From NCBI GenBank assembly GCA_032164245.1, contig JAVMKO010000005.1:41010133-41074132 (forward strand): a stretch of 64,000 nt of DNA. The letters run 5' to 3'. The position numbers and the translations under genes were made by a program. Source of the DNA: Sternotherus odoratus (Eukaryota; Chordata; Testudines; Kinosternidae). Positions 26,274 to 38,300 of this stretch are shown in pieces. Each line of letters opens with the position of its first letter. Positions within the stretch are counted from its first letter, which is position 1. The notes below the pieces were generated by a model that had not been told where the DNA came from, did not search any database, and saw only the letters and a list, made by a program, of their open reading frames with translations.

Positions 26274-26564
26274 CTGCTTGTCTCTCGCTCTCTCTCTCTT
26301 TCCTTTGTTCCTTTCCTGAAATGTTTTTCTCTTCCCCCAGCATCCTCCACCCACAGAGACCCGATGAAAACCACCAAGACTCCTTCATGCATCATGTTCC
26401 GGGGGTGGCTCCCATCTGAGCCTGCCCCAGGGTCAGTTCTGCAGCCGGATGCACTGGGAGAAGGCCTCAGAGCAGCAGCCTCCCCGAGAGTGAAGGAGGA
26501 GGGGGGTAGGACACACCTGATATCACCTGCCACTCAGAGGCCTGTCTGCTGCCAGCAGAGATGA

Positions 26565-26660
26565 ATCCCGTAACCCACTGTCTTCTATGGCTTTTTATTC
26601 CTATGTGATTATACTGCTCATTTCATATAGGGATTGAAGCCGTGCAATACGCTGGGGCTG
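26565..26660 (+). ncRNA. MIR135A1: microRNA precursor mir-135a-1
   Basis: The 5p mature sequence lies at 26586-26608 with seed ATGGCTT and the T at position 11 that separates miR-135a from miR-135b. The 3p arm at about 26626-26647 reads TATAGGGATTGAAGCC, one base from the human 135a-1 3p as I recall it and unlike 135a-2. ATGGCTTT pairs with the AAGCCGT part and ATTCCTAT with ATAGGGAT, giving a stem with a loop of about 15 nt. Hairpin ends are approximate. It sits 7.8 kb beyond the GLYCTK stop on the opposite strand, the orientation I recall for the human locus. The paralogue choice rests on the 3p arm and on synteny. Confidence 0.95.
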
Positions 26661-26892
26661 GCCACCGGAGAACATCACCTATTCCTGTGGACCTCGCTTC
26701 TAAAGGGCTGCTATCGCCAAAATGAGCTGCTGGTGCACGGGGTCGCTGCCCCTAGTGCTTGGGGGCCCGGAGCAATCCCTGTAGGAGAGACCCAGAGTAT
26801 CAGTAACTGCCTGTGCTCAGCCGGGAGATGCCGCCACCATACCAGGTTGCGGATCCTAGGGTATGTTCACACTGCAATGGGGAGAGTAGGGG

Positions 26893-27658
26893 TGTCATAA
26901 GTATGAAGTAGCTTAGAATTACTGTTTTACCTGTGAAGGGTTAACCTGAAGCAACCCAGAGAGGGAGATGACGTAATCAACGGGGAACAAAAGAAAAGGG
27001 TTTTACTTTCTCCCACTTCTTTTGTTCTCCCCTCCACTCGCTCCGGAGTCTGTGGGTCCCCCTGGCTATGGGAGGAATCACACTTATGTTTCTATTCTAT
27101 ATTTCTATAATCTTCTAAGAAAACCAAGGCCAGCAGTAAGTGATTTGAAATCTTGAACTGTATCGTTTGATAATTGATCCATGGTGTTCTTTGCTGTTAA
27201 GTGAGCAGAGGGAGAAATTCCAAGGGAGGGGATCAGTGAGCAAGGAGTTTTTATTCTCTATTGATTCTGTACCAGGGATCTGTACTTCTTCCTTTCCTTT
27301 TATTAAAATCTTTCTTTTTAAGATTCTGTTTCTTTCCATTGGATTGATCCTGGTTTGGATCAGGCACATCTCACAGCAAGTGAGGGTTTGTGGTCTTTGT
27401 TCTCGAATCTCTCCCAGGAAAAAAGGGGGGGGGGGGTTGGGGGGTTATAACAGGGGTTCCAATTTACCCTAACCCATGGTTTTGGGGGCTCAAATTGGTG
27501 GTGGCAGGGTTTTCCAAGCCCCAACTGGAGAAGTTTGGGTTTGGGAGGAAAAGTTTTAACCTAAGCTAGTAAAATAAGCTTGGGGGGTTATTTCTTCTTT
27601 CATGCGGGGTCCCCACATCTTTACCCTACAGTTCAGAGTGGGGAAATAGACCTTGACA
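26893..27658. mobile_element. Solo LTR, 766 bp
   Basis: It begins TGTCATAAGTATGAAG and ends AATAGACCTTGACA (TG...CA), with 5-bp target duplications AGGGG at 26888-26892 and 27659-27663. No internal retroelement genes flank it, so it is a solo LTR left by recombination. It lies 230 bp beyond the mir-135a-1 hairpin. A Ty3/Gypsy or endogenous retroviral origin is possible; the sequence here does not decide. Confidence 0.88.
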
Positions 27659-30204
27659 AGGGGTGACTGCAGCCTGTGCAGATGCAGCTGAGCTAGCTAG
27701 AGCAACACTAGTTGAGTAACACAAGCAGCGGGCATCAGTACAGGCTGGCCGCTTGCGTACGTCTCCAGTGGGCTTGTACAATCCATGCTGCAGCGGCTTC
27801 CCTGTTGTTACTTGAACAAGTGTTGATCTAGGGACCTCGGGTACATCTCTGCATGCTGCAGCCACACCCCTCTGAACGCCATGCCGTCATCCCCATCCAG
27901 AAAAAGCAGGGCCTGTTTAACCCCATCCCTGCTTCGGATGGATCCCCACACCTGACTTCTGCCAGCCCCACAGAGTCCCTGACTCGGGTAAATGCTGCAA
28001 GCCAAACCACCCACTGGGGAATGCACCTGAGAAATTAACAGGCTAGTAGCCACACCTAGAGGCTACCCCCCCCCCCCAAGGGGTTGGGAGAGGGTGGTGA
28101 CTGGAATACCCTGGCACAAACACTGGATCTTGCTCCCAGTGAAGTCAAGAGCAAAACTCCGACTGATTTCAATGGCAGCAGATCAGGGCCTTGGCCAGCC
28201 TACTAGGTTGTGAAAAACACAGCTGTGGACACAGCTGGAGTGGCTCTGACTAGCTCAGACAAGACTGTCCCAGCATGGGCCAGTGGAACTGGGCACGCCC
28301 TGACTTGTACTCCAGGCTCTGCCACAGACCTACTCTGTGGGTTTGGTTGAGTCACTTCACCTTGCAGGCCATTTTTTTCCCCTTCTGCCTTGTCTATTCA
28401 GATTGGAAGCTCTCTGGGCCAGGGATGGTCTGTTAAGGGGCACTAGTTTGGATGATTGAGGCCTGGGTGCGAGCAACCACACTGCACAGCCCTACCCATT
28501 ACTCCAACCCTGGGGCTGTGCTCCTCCAGGTGCACCACTAGGACTTCTGGGGGCACCTCCCATGGTCCTTTGTGCTGCAATAAACCCAGTCGGTGTAGAA
28601 TTCTTTCCCAGTGAATGGTGGGAGAACTCCACTGCCCTTCTGGGCATATGAAGGGAATTGTGGGATGGCACTGGAGGACTGATCTAGTGTGCATTCTCAT
28701 TGTAAAGAGGCAGATTGCCAGCTGGAGTAAAAGCAGAACCTGGGCTCTAACCCACATCCCCAGCCAGGCCAATTAGCCAGGATTGAAAGTGCCACTACCC
28801 TGAGGGGAGAGGGTTTTATGTGTGGACAGAAGAGGGGAGTGAGGGGTAACACCTGAGTTAACTCAGTAATGAAGATGCACTGTGCTGGTTACATAAAGAC
28901 AGCTGTATCTGCATTGTAGACAGGGCTTTAAAAAACAGAGTTCCAGCTTATCCAATGTTTATGGCTCCAGACCAAGGGAAAGAGATCCAGACTACGATGC
29001 CTGGGCAGGATTACCTCTAAACTGTGTTTTCCAAAGTTTCTCAAGAGGCTTCCGGGGCTCTTTAAGGGTTGGCGTAAAATCTGTCACAGTAGTGAAAATG
29101 GGTAAAATTACACAGCTTGTGGAAGAGATTAAAGGTGGACTCCTTCCGCTCACTTCATAAAGGAAGGCCCCCATTAACACCTTGTGAAATATTAGCCATT
29201 AATCAGCCGCCATGCAGAATAAAACCATCAACATGTATCATTATCGGCTCTTTAATGAAGTGAGAATGGGAATGCTGGGGAGCTGGGATATTAATGTCTC
29301 CTAAGAGGCATGAGCAATGCCAAGGCCAGAAGCCAAGATTTTTAATTTACTGCCAAAAGCTTCCCCGGTTAATAATGTGGTTACTTATCCTGAACATTAT
29401 CACTGTTTGGCCACAAGTGTTCCATTTACAGAAGTGAGCTGGGCCCTCAGAAAACACGTGGCCAGCTGCTGTGTTTGCCAATCCTCTCACTCTCAGCCTC
29501 CTTACAGCCAGGAGGGGGCTGTACAGCCACTGAAATCTTCCCAGCAGTTGTACCCACTCCTACCCCTGCTTTGCTTCCCTTATCACTTGCACTTCAGGAC
29601 TTTCTTTATAGTTAGGAGTGTTCCTGGCTGCACAGAGCCTGCTCCGCATACACATGCTGTATACACGTTGCCCTGGAGTCCCATAAAGTCACTACCTTCA
29701 CTCCTCCACCTTCATCACTCTCCTCAGGACCCACTTCTTCCAGGATCCCGGGGGGGACAGGCTGAGGGGCTGTTTAGTCTGTTGCACATGGTTGGTACCT
29801 GTTACCTCTTCAGTGCATAGAATGTCTATATAATAGTGTGTGTGTATAAATAGACAGATATATTTCACTGTAAAAATGTCTCCCCATTCTGTCACTTGTC
29901 TTACACTGTAAGCTCCTTGGGGAAGGGACTGTGTCTTTTTATGTTGGGGGGAAGGAGGGAGGGGAAATTGAACCCCCTGGGTATTACTATAATAAAATAA
30001 TAAATAATAAACAGATTCCAGCCTTTGCAGTTGTCTGACTAGATTGAAGTGGCTCTAATATCACCCCAGGCAAAACCCAACTATAAACACACACACACCA
30101 GAGTTCATGGAGACAAATTAATTATACTGCCAAGACAGCAATCATGCCTTCGAGACTCTGAAGGTCAATCCATCACACCTCTGAGATACCTCCAACCTCT
30201 CTTG

Positions 30205-30450
30205 AATGTGGTGAAGGTAATAACAGTCCTTAGCAGTTACATACCACTTGTGGCTCAAGGCATGATGCAAACATTAACTAATCAATCTTCAGAAACAAAC
30301 TGTGTGAGGTAGGTCAATACCATTCCCCTGGTACAATTCACATGCTGAGGCAGCAAGAGGTTAAATAACTTACCTCTGATCTTGTTACTGGTAGAGCCAG
30401 GATTAGAACTCAGGAGCCCGAGTCTCCTTTCCTATCGTGCTTTTCAGCAG
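30205..30450. mobile_element. MIR-like SINE
   Basis: AACTGTGTGAGGTAGGTC, CTGAGGCAGCAAGAGGTTAA and GAGCCAGGATTAGAACTCAG match the MIR pattern. Confidence 0.7.
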
Positions 30451-32159
30451 AGGGGACTATTTATCTCTCATGACGGCAGGGGTGGCCAGATAGCTACACA
30501 AGTTGCAGTTGGGAAGAGAGTCTGCTCTAGTCACCCTTGTCTAAATGCAGAATAACTCCACTGAATTAAATAGAAGCAGCCAGATTCTCATATCCACTAA
30601 GATCCCTTTACACACTCCGTCCTTAAAGTGTGGGTGTGACCCCAGATTTAATGAAAATGAGAATCTGGCCCGATGACTCAACATTCATGCCGGTGAGAGT
30701 AAGAGCAGGATCTGGCCTGGAGAGCAAACTACTGCTGGAATCTTCTGCTGTTGGTGAATGGCTTTAGAGTCAGAGGGAGCTTTTTCCATCTTCTTCTCCC
30801 AGCCTTTAACATGTGAGTCAGAACGCATAGCTGCAGTTCTGTGCTAAACACCGTTAGGAGGAAGAAATCACATCTCTTTCCAGCTCTATGGCAGCAAGAT
30901 TTGGAACCCAGATGTGTGCATTATACTGATACCAGCACATGGTATTACAGCCCAGCGTGGTGAAGGAGCTTTCTTCCCTAAGGAAGGTTAGCTTGGAGAT
31001 GAAGCTTAGGCTACACAGCTTGAAGAATAGAAATGTTAATATAACCTCACCGTCCTTGACCAATGCCCCCGTCCTGCTTTTTCCTCATTAAAACAGAAGG
31101 GACGAGTCGAACAACTTGTAGGGGGAAAGGAAGCCAAGTGAATGAAGATGTGAAATGTGCTTCAAACAGCTACATGCTTTCATCAGACCTTTTATCAGCC
31201 TTCCCCCGCCACAAGAGGAGCTCGTTTCAATCATTAGTGCAACGCTCCTGTTTAAAAACGCAGGGCCGATGTGAATGGTACAATGTGTTATTAACAGCCC
31301 AGGGACTTCCCTTGAGGAGTGAATGCCAGACAAAGTTTTCAGAACTCGATTGCGAATGATTTCAGATCAGCATCTCCAAGGGCTCAAGCAATGCTTGGCA
31401 GTTAAAAAAAGGACATTATTTTTCCAGGACTGAGTGCAAGGGAGGGAATATGGGGTTAGAGTCTCAGCTGGTGTAAATGAAAATCATTCCATATACGTCA
31501 GAGGAGCTGTCAGTCTACACCAGATGAGGATCTGGCCTATCATGTTATTCCTTCCTGCTCTGAGGATGGCCTCCCCGCTTTTATTTTGCACAAATCCTCA
31601 AACATTTTCTGTGCCACTGACCACCCGCGGGATGCCAAATGTGTCAGAGATCTGTTATGCTGCTAAATGTACTAGCTCCAGCCGCATAGTACACACATAG
31701 GCTGCTGAGCATCCCCAGCCTCTTCAGGTAGAACACACCTGGTCAATTGCAGAATGCACCAAGCACCTCCAGGCAGAAATCACCTGCTATGCTGCCAAAT
31801 GGGGCCCGTAACTCATATACACTGGCTGCAGTGATGAACATTTCAGATACATCCAGATGGAGCACACCTACCCTGCTGTTAGATCTACCAGGCACAGCCT
31901 ACCTTCCACTGACGTCTATTAAATGATAATGGACACGAACAGCAGAGCAGGTGCAGTAAAGTGCCAGCAACAAAATGGTTAAGGGCTAAATTTTGCACTG
32001 AAGGTAGTTAACCCAACACAACCCAAGAGTGACTCCAGAACTGGTTTAACAAAGGACAGGATTAGGTGCTAAGTAACTAACCTGGTCTGTCTGTCTGTCT
32101 GTCTCCCTCCCTCCCTCCCCAGTCTGCCCCGACATTGTTTTCATGCCTCCATTTTACCA

Positions 32160-32395
32160 TATGTCATAGGTCTCTAGCACCTTCCAGCAGTGGGTTTTCA
32201 CAGCACTTTGCAACCACTAGCAAATTTAGCCTCTGGGATGTAGGTAAAGATGGTCACCCCCCCATGTTATAGAAGAAATTGAGCCTCAGAATGTTAGCGA
32301 TTTGCCCAGGTTTATATATGGGAGTGTTAGCAGAGCTGGGAGAGGATCTAGCTTGTCTAGTTCCCAAATCTATGCCTTAACCGCAAGATTACACA
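32160..32395. mobile_element. MIR-like SINE
   Basis: CACAGCACTTTGCAACCAC, GAAATTGAGCCTCAGAATG, GATTTGCCCAGG and AGCAGAGCTGGGAGAGGATC match the MIR order. A CTGT/CCCT simple repeat precedes it at 32084-32120. Confidence 0.7.
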
Positions 32396-33160
32396 TGAGA
32401 ACATAGGATTTGCCAGACTGGATCAGACTCAAGATCCATATGGTCAGGGCTGTCCTTAGCTATTCTGGGACCCCCAGGAGATTGGGTTGTGTGGGGGCCC
32501 AGGCCTCTGCAGGGAGGGAAGTAGGTGGGTGGGCCCCAGCAGGAGGGGAGAGCAGGGGTGGGTGGGCCCCAGGCCTCTGGAGCAGGAGCGAGTGGAGGGG
32601 GGGGGGCTCCACGGGGGCCGGGCCTGGCTTGGGTGGGGCTTGAGGGAACCACCCACCCCTGCTCTCCCCTCCTGCTGGGGCCAGCACTCAACGGCAGCGC
32701 AGCTGGGACTGGGTTGCACTTCCCACTGCCGGTGAGTGCAGGCCCAGCCCTGCTACAGAGCTCAGGGTAGTGGGGGCGGCGCAGGGGCAAAGAAGGGGTA
32801 GGAAGATGCAGGGCAGGACAGGACAAGGACTGGACAGTACGCAGCTGTGCAGGGCACCGGGAAATTTGGGGCACCAAATTTCCTGGTGTCCTATGCAGCT
32901 ACGTGATTTGCGTATGGATAAGGACGGCCCTGCATATAGTCCAGAATCTCATCTCCGATAGTTACCAGTGGCCAGATGCCTCAGAGAAAGGCACAAGAAA
33001 CCCCTCAGTAGACATGTAGGTCCAATTCTAAACTCTATTACCTGGGGACTGACTTAAAACCAAAAAGCCTGAGGTTTTATATCCCCTCCCAAAATGGTAT
33101 TATCATTAACCATTCTTGATATCCTTATAAATGTCCGGTCCCTCTTTGAATCTTGCTAAG
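32393..33160. mobile_element. Non-LTR fragment interrupted by the hAT at 32445
   Basis: The left piece GACTGGATCAGACTCAAGATC and right piece CAGTGGCCAGATGCCTCAGAG continue one repeat of the 17938-18330 type once the hAT is removed. Confidence 0.6.
32445..32932. mobile_element. Non-autonomous hAT inside a non-LTR fragment
   Basis: Ends are CAGGGCTGTCCTTAGC and GGATAAGGACGGCCCTG. Octamers CATATGGT and CATATAGT match at 7 of 8. The interior has G-rich duplicated blocks (GGTGGGTGGGCCCCAG). It splits a non-LTR remnant whose halves lie at about 32393-32444 and 32933-33160. Confidence 0.88.
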
Positions 33161-34453
33161 CATGACTGTGCAATGACGTCACTGTTTATGGTATTGATAG
33201 GATGGTATACGTATGTGGCAAACTTAGATCAGCCACACAATCAGGGCTGGAACTTCAAGCGCATTCAGCTCCCATTTAAGCACCGCAATAAGTGGCCAGA
33301 TCTTCACAAGAGAGGAAGACGTTGGTCGCTGTGCTCCTTAGAAAACCTGGCCCCAAGTGTCACACTGGGAACTGAGCTGAGTATGGCAAGGCAGGATCTG
33401 AGTTTAGCTTTCGACAAAACTGAAGTAGCAGGTGCTCCTCATTGCCCCAGAGGCTGGAGGGATCTGCTGTTTGACAGAGCAATAGCCCCAGCTGCTTTGC
33501 CCTTTGATCAATGCAGCAATAGGGGTCAGGAGAGTTGAATTTACAGATTTTGTGGCCTTTTGTTCTCTGGAGTTAGAGGAGTTAATCAGAATGACAGCGA
33601 CTACTGACTTTACACAGTAAAAAGGTCAATGACTCAGGCTGGAGGCTGGATTGCTTTCTGACCTGTTTGGTGGCAATAGTCTGAATGCTTGTAGCATACA
33701 CACACATAACACAGTGTGCTACCCCATGAAATATCAACCATGGGGTGGAAATGTCAACACACCGGGGCAGAGAAGGTTACATAGTCGAGGAGAAGGTCTC
33801 GTGTTCCGATGGTTTTGCACCAGTGTATCTGAATCATGGTTCCCACGGTTCTTCACTACCACGATGTTAATACCACAGCTGGGTGTGTTTTCACCCTGTA
33901 TCCAAGAGCAAAAGCTCAACTGATGCCATGTTCTCACCTCCGCTGGACTCTGAGTGCACTGGATTTAGGGCTTTATGGACTCCTAGTCTAATATACCTTG
34001 TTAGCTTTGTATGGAATAAGAGTTACAACAGCAACCTAGAGATTCAGGCTGGGCATCAGATGTCCAACAATCCAACTTGAACTCAAACTCCCTAAGATGC
34101 CTTTATAAATCCCAGCCTCATTTGCCTGCCAGTCATCGGCCCTGCATTCCTGAACCCTTTGTAACCACAGCCAAAAATGCAGTATGTTAGTGGCTCTTCA
34201 GCGGGAAGGTATTAATGCAGCCCCAATGCCCGTAGTGCTGGTGCCATTTTACCTTCCTCTGATCCTAATTAACAAACTGAACATGATCTTGGTCACCAAC
34301 CCACGGGCTTCACTAATGGAGCCTTCACAGCCATGATATTAGTGCCCTTGCCAGCTGTCCCGAATTTAAGCAGTCTGAATTTGTCCAAAACATTGATACC
34401 CTCATTTTTCACCAATCCCTCTAATTGAAAACAAGTCTGTAGAGGTGCTCTCC

Positions 34454-35356
34454 TTATCTGTCTCTAGCCCTAATTAAAATAGCCTGGATGTCCATGACAT
34501 TGGTGCCTGTTAAACCAGTCAGCAAAAGGTGGTGTCCATCTTGGAACTTACTGAAGAATGTGTAGGAGTCATTGTTGCTCAGAAACGTCTCCACGTCGAG
34601 ACCTTCCTGAGCAGCCTTTTCCACCAGCTCCTGGCTAGAGAAGGCACCAGCTGCCTCTGTTGGCCCATCTTGCCCATCAGTCCCACCACTGAGGAACAGG
34701 ACTTCACATTTCCCAAGGAAGTAGCCAGCCGCAGTGGCCTTCGCTCGGTGTAACTCCAATGACACCTGTAAAGCCAACTCCTGGTTCCTCCCACCCTTCC
34801 CATTTCCTTGTAGCTGGACAGTGGTCTCTCCACCAGCCAGCAGGCAAAAAGATCTTCCAGACTCCAATCCTTGCAAAGCCTTCAAAGGATCCACAAGGTT
34901 CAAACCTGGGATCTCTAGCTCTGCAACCAGCTGCAGAAGATCGCCTCTCACCTGATCTCTCAGAGGACCTTCTCCAAGTCCAGCTGTGCTCAAGCAAACA
35001 AACTGAATCAGCTGGCTGTAGAGTTTGGCCACTCTGCTGACTTCCCCACACATCGCTGCACTCAAAATCAGGGTCCAGTAGCCCAGATCCTCTGCTTGGC
35101 GTTTGGCCTCCTCTAAAGCTAAACTATTTGAGCCAATGACAACGTTGTAGACGTGGGAACAGTCTTTCAGACCACTGGGATCGGAGACGGAGCGGGACAG
35201 CACTGTTTCCACAGATCTGGGCAAGACGCTCAGCAGGTTGTATTTTGTCAGTATCTGAAGGCAGCATTGACCACTGGGGGGACTGTAGACAGTGGGGCCA
35301 CTCGCAATAATGTCCACTGGATTGCCAATGACATCAGAGAGGATGAGACTTAGCAC
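34454..35356 (-). CDS. GLYCTK: GLYCTK coding exon 4 (terminal, with MOFRL domain)
   Basis: This 903-nt terminal exon encodes residues 206-505 and ends with TAA. It starts VLSLILSDVIGNPVD directly after a cttctag acceptor. The first codon is GTG inside the exon, not a start. It carries IIASGPT, the VVIGSN segment, LLAGGETTVQLQG, GGRNQELAL, the LSGGTDGQDG motif and the C-terminal GLTGTNVMD block. No frameshift or stop interrupts it, so the gene appears intact. Confidence 0.96.
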   Translation of the reverse strand: MLSLILSDVIGNPVDIIASGPTVYSPPSGQCCLQILTKYNLLSVLPRSVETVLSRSVSDPSGLKDCSHVYNVVIGSNSLALEEAKRQAEDLGYWTLILSAAMCGEVSRVAKLYSQLIQFVCLSTAGLGEGPLRDQVRGDLLQLVAELEIPGLNLVDPLKALQGLESGRSFCLLAGGETTVQLQGNGKGGRNQELALQVSLELHRAKATAAGYFLGKCEVLFLSGGTDGQDGPTEAAGAFSSQELVEKAAQEGLDVETFLSNNDSYTFFSKFQDGHHLLLTGLTGTNVMDIQAILIRARDR

Positions 35357-38300
35357 CTAGAAGCAGAAAGGATGACAGATAAATGCGGTGCCCACAGCAG
35401 AGAGACAGTTCATGTTGGCCTAGAATATAGGAAAGAGTAGCATGTTTTTATGTGACTCTTCTCAGGTTCCTAACCTGAATTGGAGCTCCACTGATAAACA
35501 CAGTGAGAAAGCCCAAAAGTAAAATACGAGGCCAGATCCTCTGCTAGCATAAATCTGCACAGCTCTGTGGACATGAAGGACGCTTTGCTGATTTACTTCA
35601 GCTGAGGCTCCAGCCCACTTATTCCAGACAAGCGGCCTCATCAGATAATGGTGGTGGAGTAGTGAGGGAAAGGCTGCTATTGAACAAATAAGGAGTCTGA
35701 ATTTCCTTCACACCACAACACTGGTCTATCCAGATTGTGGTGGAGAGTCCTCATTCCGTCTGTGCACATTAACCAGGGGCTGCAGTCATTAGCATGGCCA
35801 GTGCTCTCATTTGTACCTGTGCACATATTCACTGGACAGTTTAAAGGGGACAAATTGGGCCTCAAAATGTAGGTTTCAAAAAGATGAATGAAACATAAAT
35901 TAAATAGAAATTTTTCCACTATTGTTCTGCTACCAACCAACAATTTTTTTAAAAACAAAGAAAACTGCCCTGTACTGCTTTCGACCCAAACATCATTGCA
36001 GTATTGTGTTAGATCGCCAGAAAGTGAAACTGACCAACGAAAAGGAAATCAACCAGCCAATTTTCATTCTCTAAGCCAAAAGAAATACAGAGTGACCAGA
36101 TCACAAGCAGTGAAAAAACAAAACCGTGTTACCTTTTTCAATAGAACATGAGATTGTTAAGTAATGATTTTTTTAGTTTGTTTTTGTAAATTTGGGACAA
36201 ATTTTTGAATCCTATAGATGATTCCTAACTGCATATTCAGGCAGCTAAATAGAAGTAGTGTGATTACCACAGACGCTGATTCCTATGACTTCACTGGGAG
36301 CTGAAGTCACCTGAACCAGTGGTTCTCAACCTTTCCAGACTACTGTACCCTTTTCACAAGTCTGACTTTTGTTGCATACCCTCAAGTTACACCTCACTTA
36401 AAAGCTACTTGCTTACACAATCAGACTTAAAAATATGTCATAGCACACGATTACTGACTTTGTCATTTTTAATCATATAAAATAAATTAAAATGGAATAT
36501 AAATATTGTGCTTAGATTTCAGTGTACAGTATATGGAGCAGTACAAACAAATCATTGTCTGTATGATTTGTTTGTACTGATTTCACTAGTGTTTTTTATG
36601 TAGCCTGTTGCACAACCAGGTAAATATCTAGATGAGTGGATGTACCTCTCTGGGTACTCCTGGTTGAGAACCAATCATCTGAACATCAGGTCATTTCTAC
36701 AGAGGTCTGTTTTGGCCATGACTTTTAATCTTATGCTGTCTCTTTGGAACTGCCTTAGAGCCGAAGCTATGGGCAAGTTAGAAGTCTTCCACACTCACCT
36801 GTGCAGGGTATGCCGCCTGGGCCAACCCTCCACCCTTCAACAAGGAAAGGGCCTTCCGGATGGTGTTGAGCTCCTGTATGGTAGCTCCTCTGGAAGCCAG
36901 AAGCTTGGTGACCTTCTCTTTCTCTTCCAAGAGGATCGGAGGAGTAGGAGCAGGCAGTAGGGCCGATCCGCCTCCTATCATGCAGGAGAAACCGCAGTGA
37001 ATGAATGTATGTGTGGAGCAGGGTGGGAGGAACCCCCCAGAACTCAAAGTCTGGCCTCCCACAGACAAGGGACTAAGCGAGGGCATCCTGCAGCTGGAGT
37101 TTTCCTCCTTCTCTTCCCTCACCATTTTGTCGTGCAAGGGAATTACTCGTGAAAGGTGCCAGACTAATAGCCCTGGAGACTGATGTCTTCTCTTTCTCCA
37201 CAGAGCAAGCCTGGATCTCCATGGCAGTCAATTACACCTGTGCTCAGTGAGCTCACTTACAATGGTGCCTGCATTCTACACCTACTTTGCCTGGCATAAA
37301 TGAGAATGCAGGGTGCAAGGCAGGGCAAAATCAGGCCCAGGTGCTATTGTTCTCACTACACTTCCCTGGGAACATGCCTCAAATCTGACTTGAGTGACCG
37401 CTTGTCTTAGAGAGAGGACTGCGGACTCCGTGGCTCACTCAGTGTTTAGCTGCAGGGAAAGAGCCACTTCTGGCTTCATAATGAGCAGTGTTTAAAAAAA
37501 CATAGCAATGTCTAAACCTAAATATAGAAGTGCACTACAGCATAAAGCTTATTGAGAGAGAGAGAGAGAGAGAGAGAGTCAGTCAGTCACAGAGGAAACA
37601 AAAATGAGGCTGGATACTATGGTGATGGGTGCATTAGTGATCTGATCAAAGGGAGTGGCAGCATGACTGGGTCCTTGAAATGCAGTGAAAAAGGAGGTGG
37701 GGAAGAGAGTGAAAGGGGGAAAATAGATGATAAAATAGAGGGTGAGTATGTATAGAAATGTAGCAGAAAACTACCATAAAAGGGCAAAGCCTGCTCCGAG
37801 GTTTGAGAAAAAGCACCATCAATAAAATATGACGAACAAGAAAAACAAATGAAACTATCTGAATTTCAGTCAATCAGTAGGGATCTGGCGGAGAGGCAGG
37901 GGAAGCCAGAGGGGGCTGTGTGGAGGTTTGCATGCTTTGGGAGCTACTGCCGACAGCAAATCCTGGGATAGCTGATTTAGGGGCCTAGGAGTCTCTTGAA
38001 GATATCAGTAGCCAGAGGACAAGGGAAACTCAAGGGAATCCACACCAGACATGATTCAAATCCAATTATATCCATGTGTGGATAATCCTGCAAAATACTC
38101 TCTGAACCATGGCAGAATAAACTGCAGCCAGCTGAGCTGAGCTAGGCGGCTGAGGATCTCAGTTGAGACCTTGCTTAACTGAGGAGCAGAATCAAGAACC
38201 CCCCAAAATCCCTAAAGAGCAGCTCCAAGTGCATTAGTTTCTTTAACACTGAGCTGCAAGACCGGAGACACCTACTCACCGCGGCATGTCGATAGCTGGA

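Larger units (their letters stand above)
19793..26560. other. Non-coding stretch up to mir-135a-1
   Basis: No conserved coding exon was recognised. The 269-codon + frame at 25755-26564 covers the 27-bp triplicate and lacks any known domain. It may lie in the primary microRNA transcript but is not supported as a protein. Confidence 0.55.
27664..34453. other. Non-coding stretch between the LTR and GLYCTK
   Basis: It holds the MIR and hAT copies listed. 28500-29000 and 29430-30200 show nothing recognised. 29140-29420 and 31100-31340 have a composition that suggests regulatory DNA (see findings). The GLYCTK 3' UTR must begin at 34453, but its end is not visible. Confidence 0.55.

Noticed and set aside
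25755..26564. A 269-codon + strand open frame just upstream of mir-135a-1
   Set aside because: It has no recognisable domain, spans a 27-bp tandem triplicate, has long overlapping frames on the other strand, and has low-complexity composition. It looks like a chance frame.
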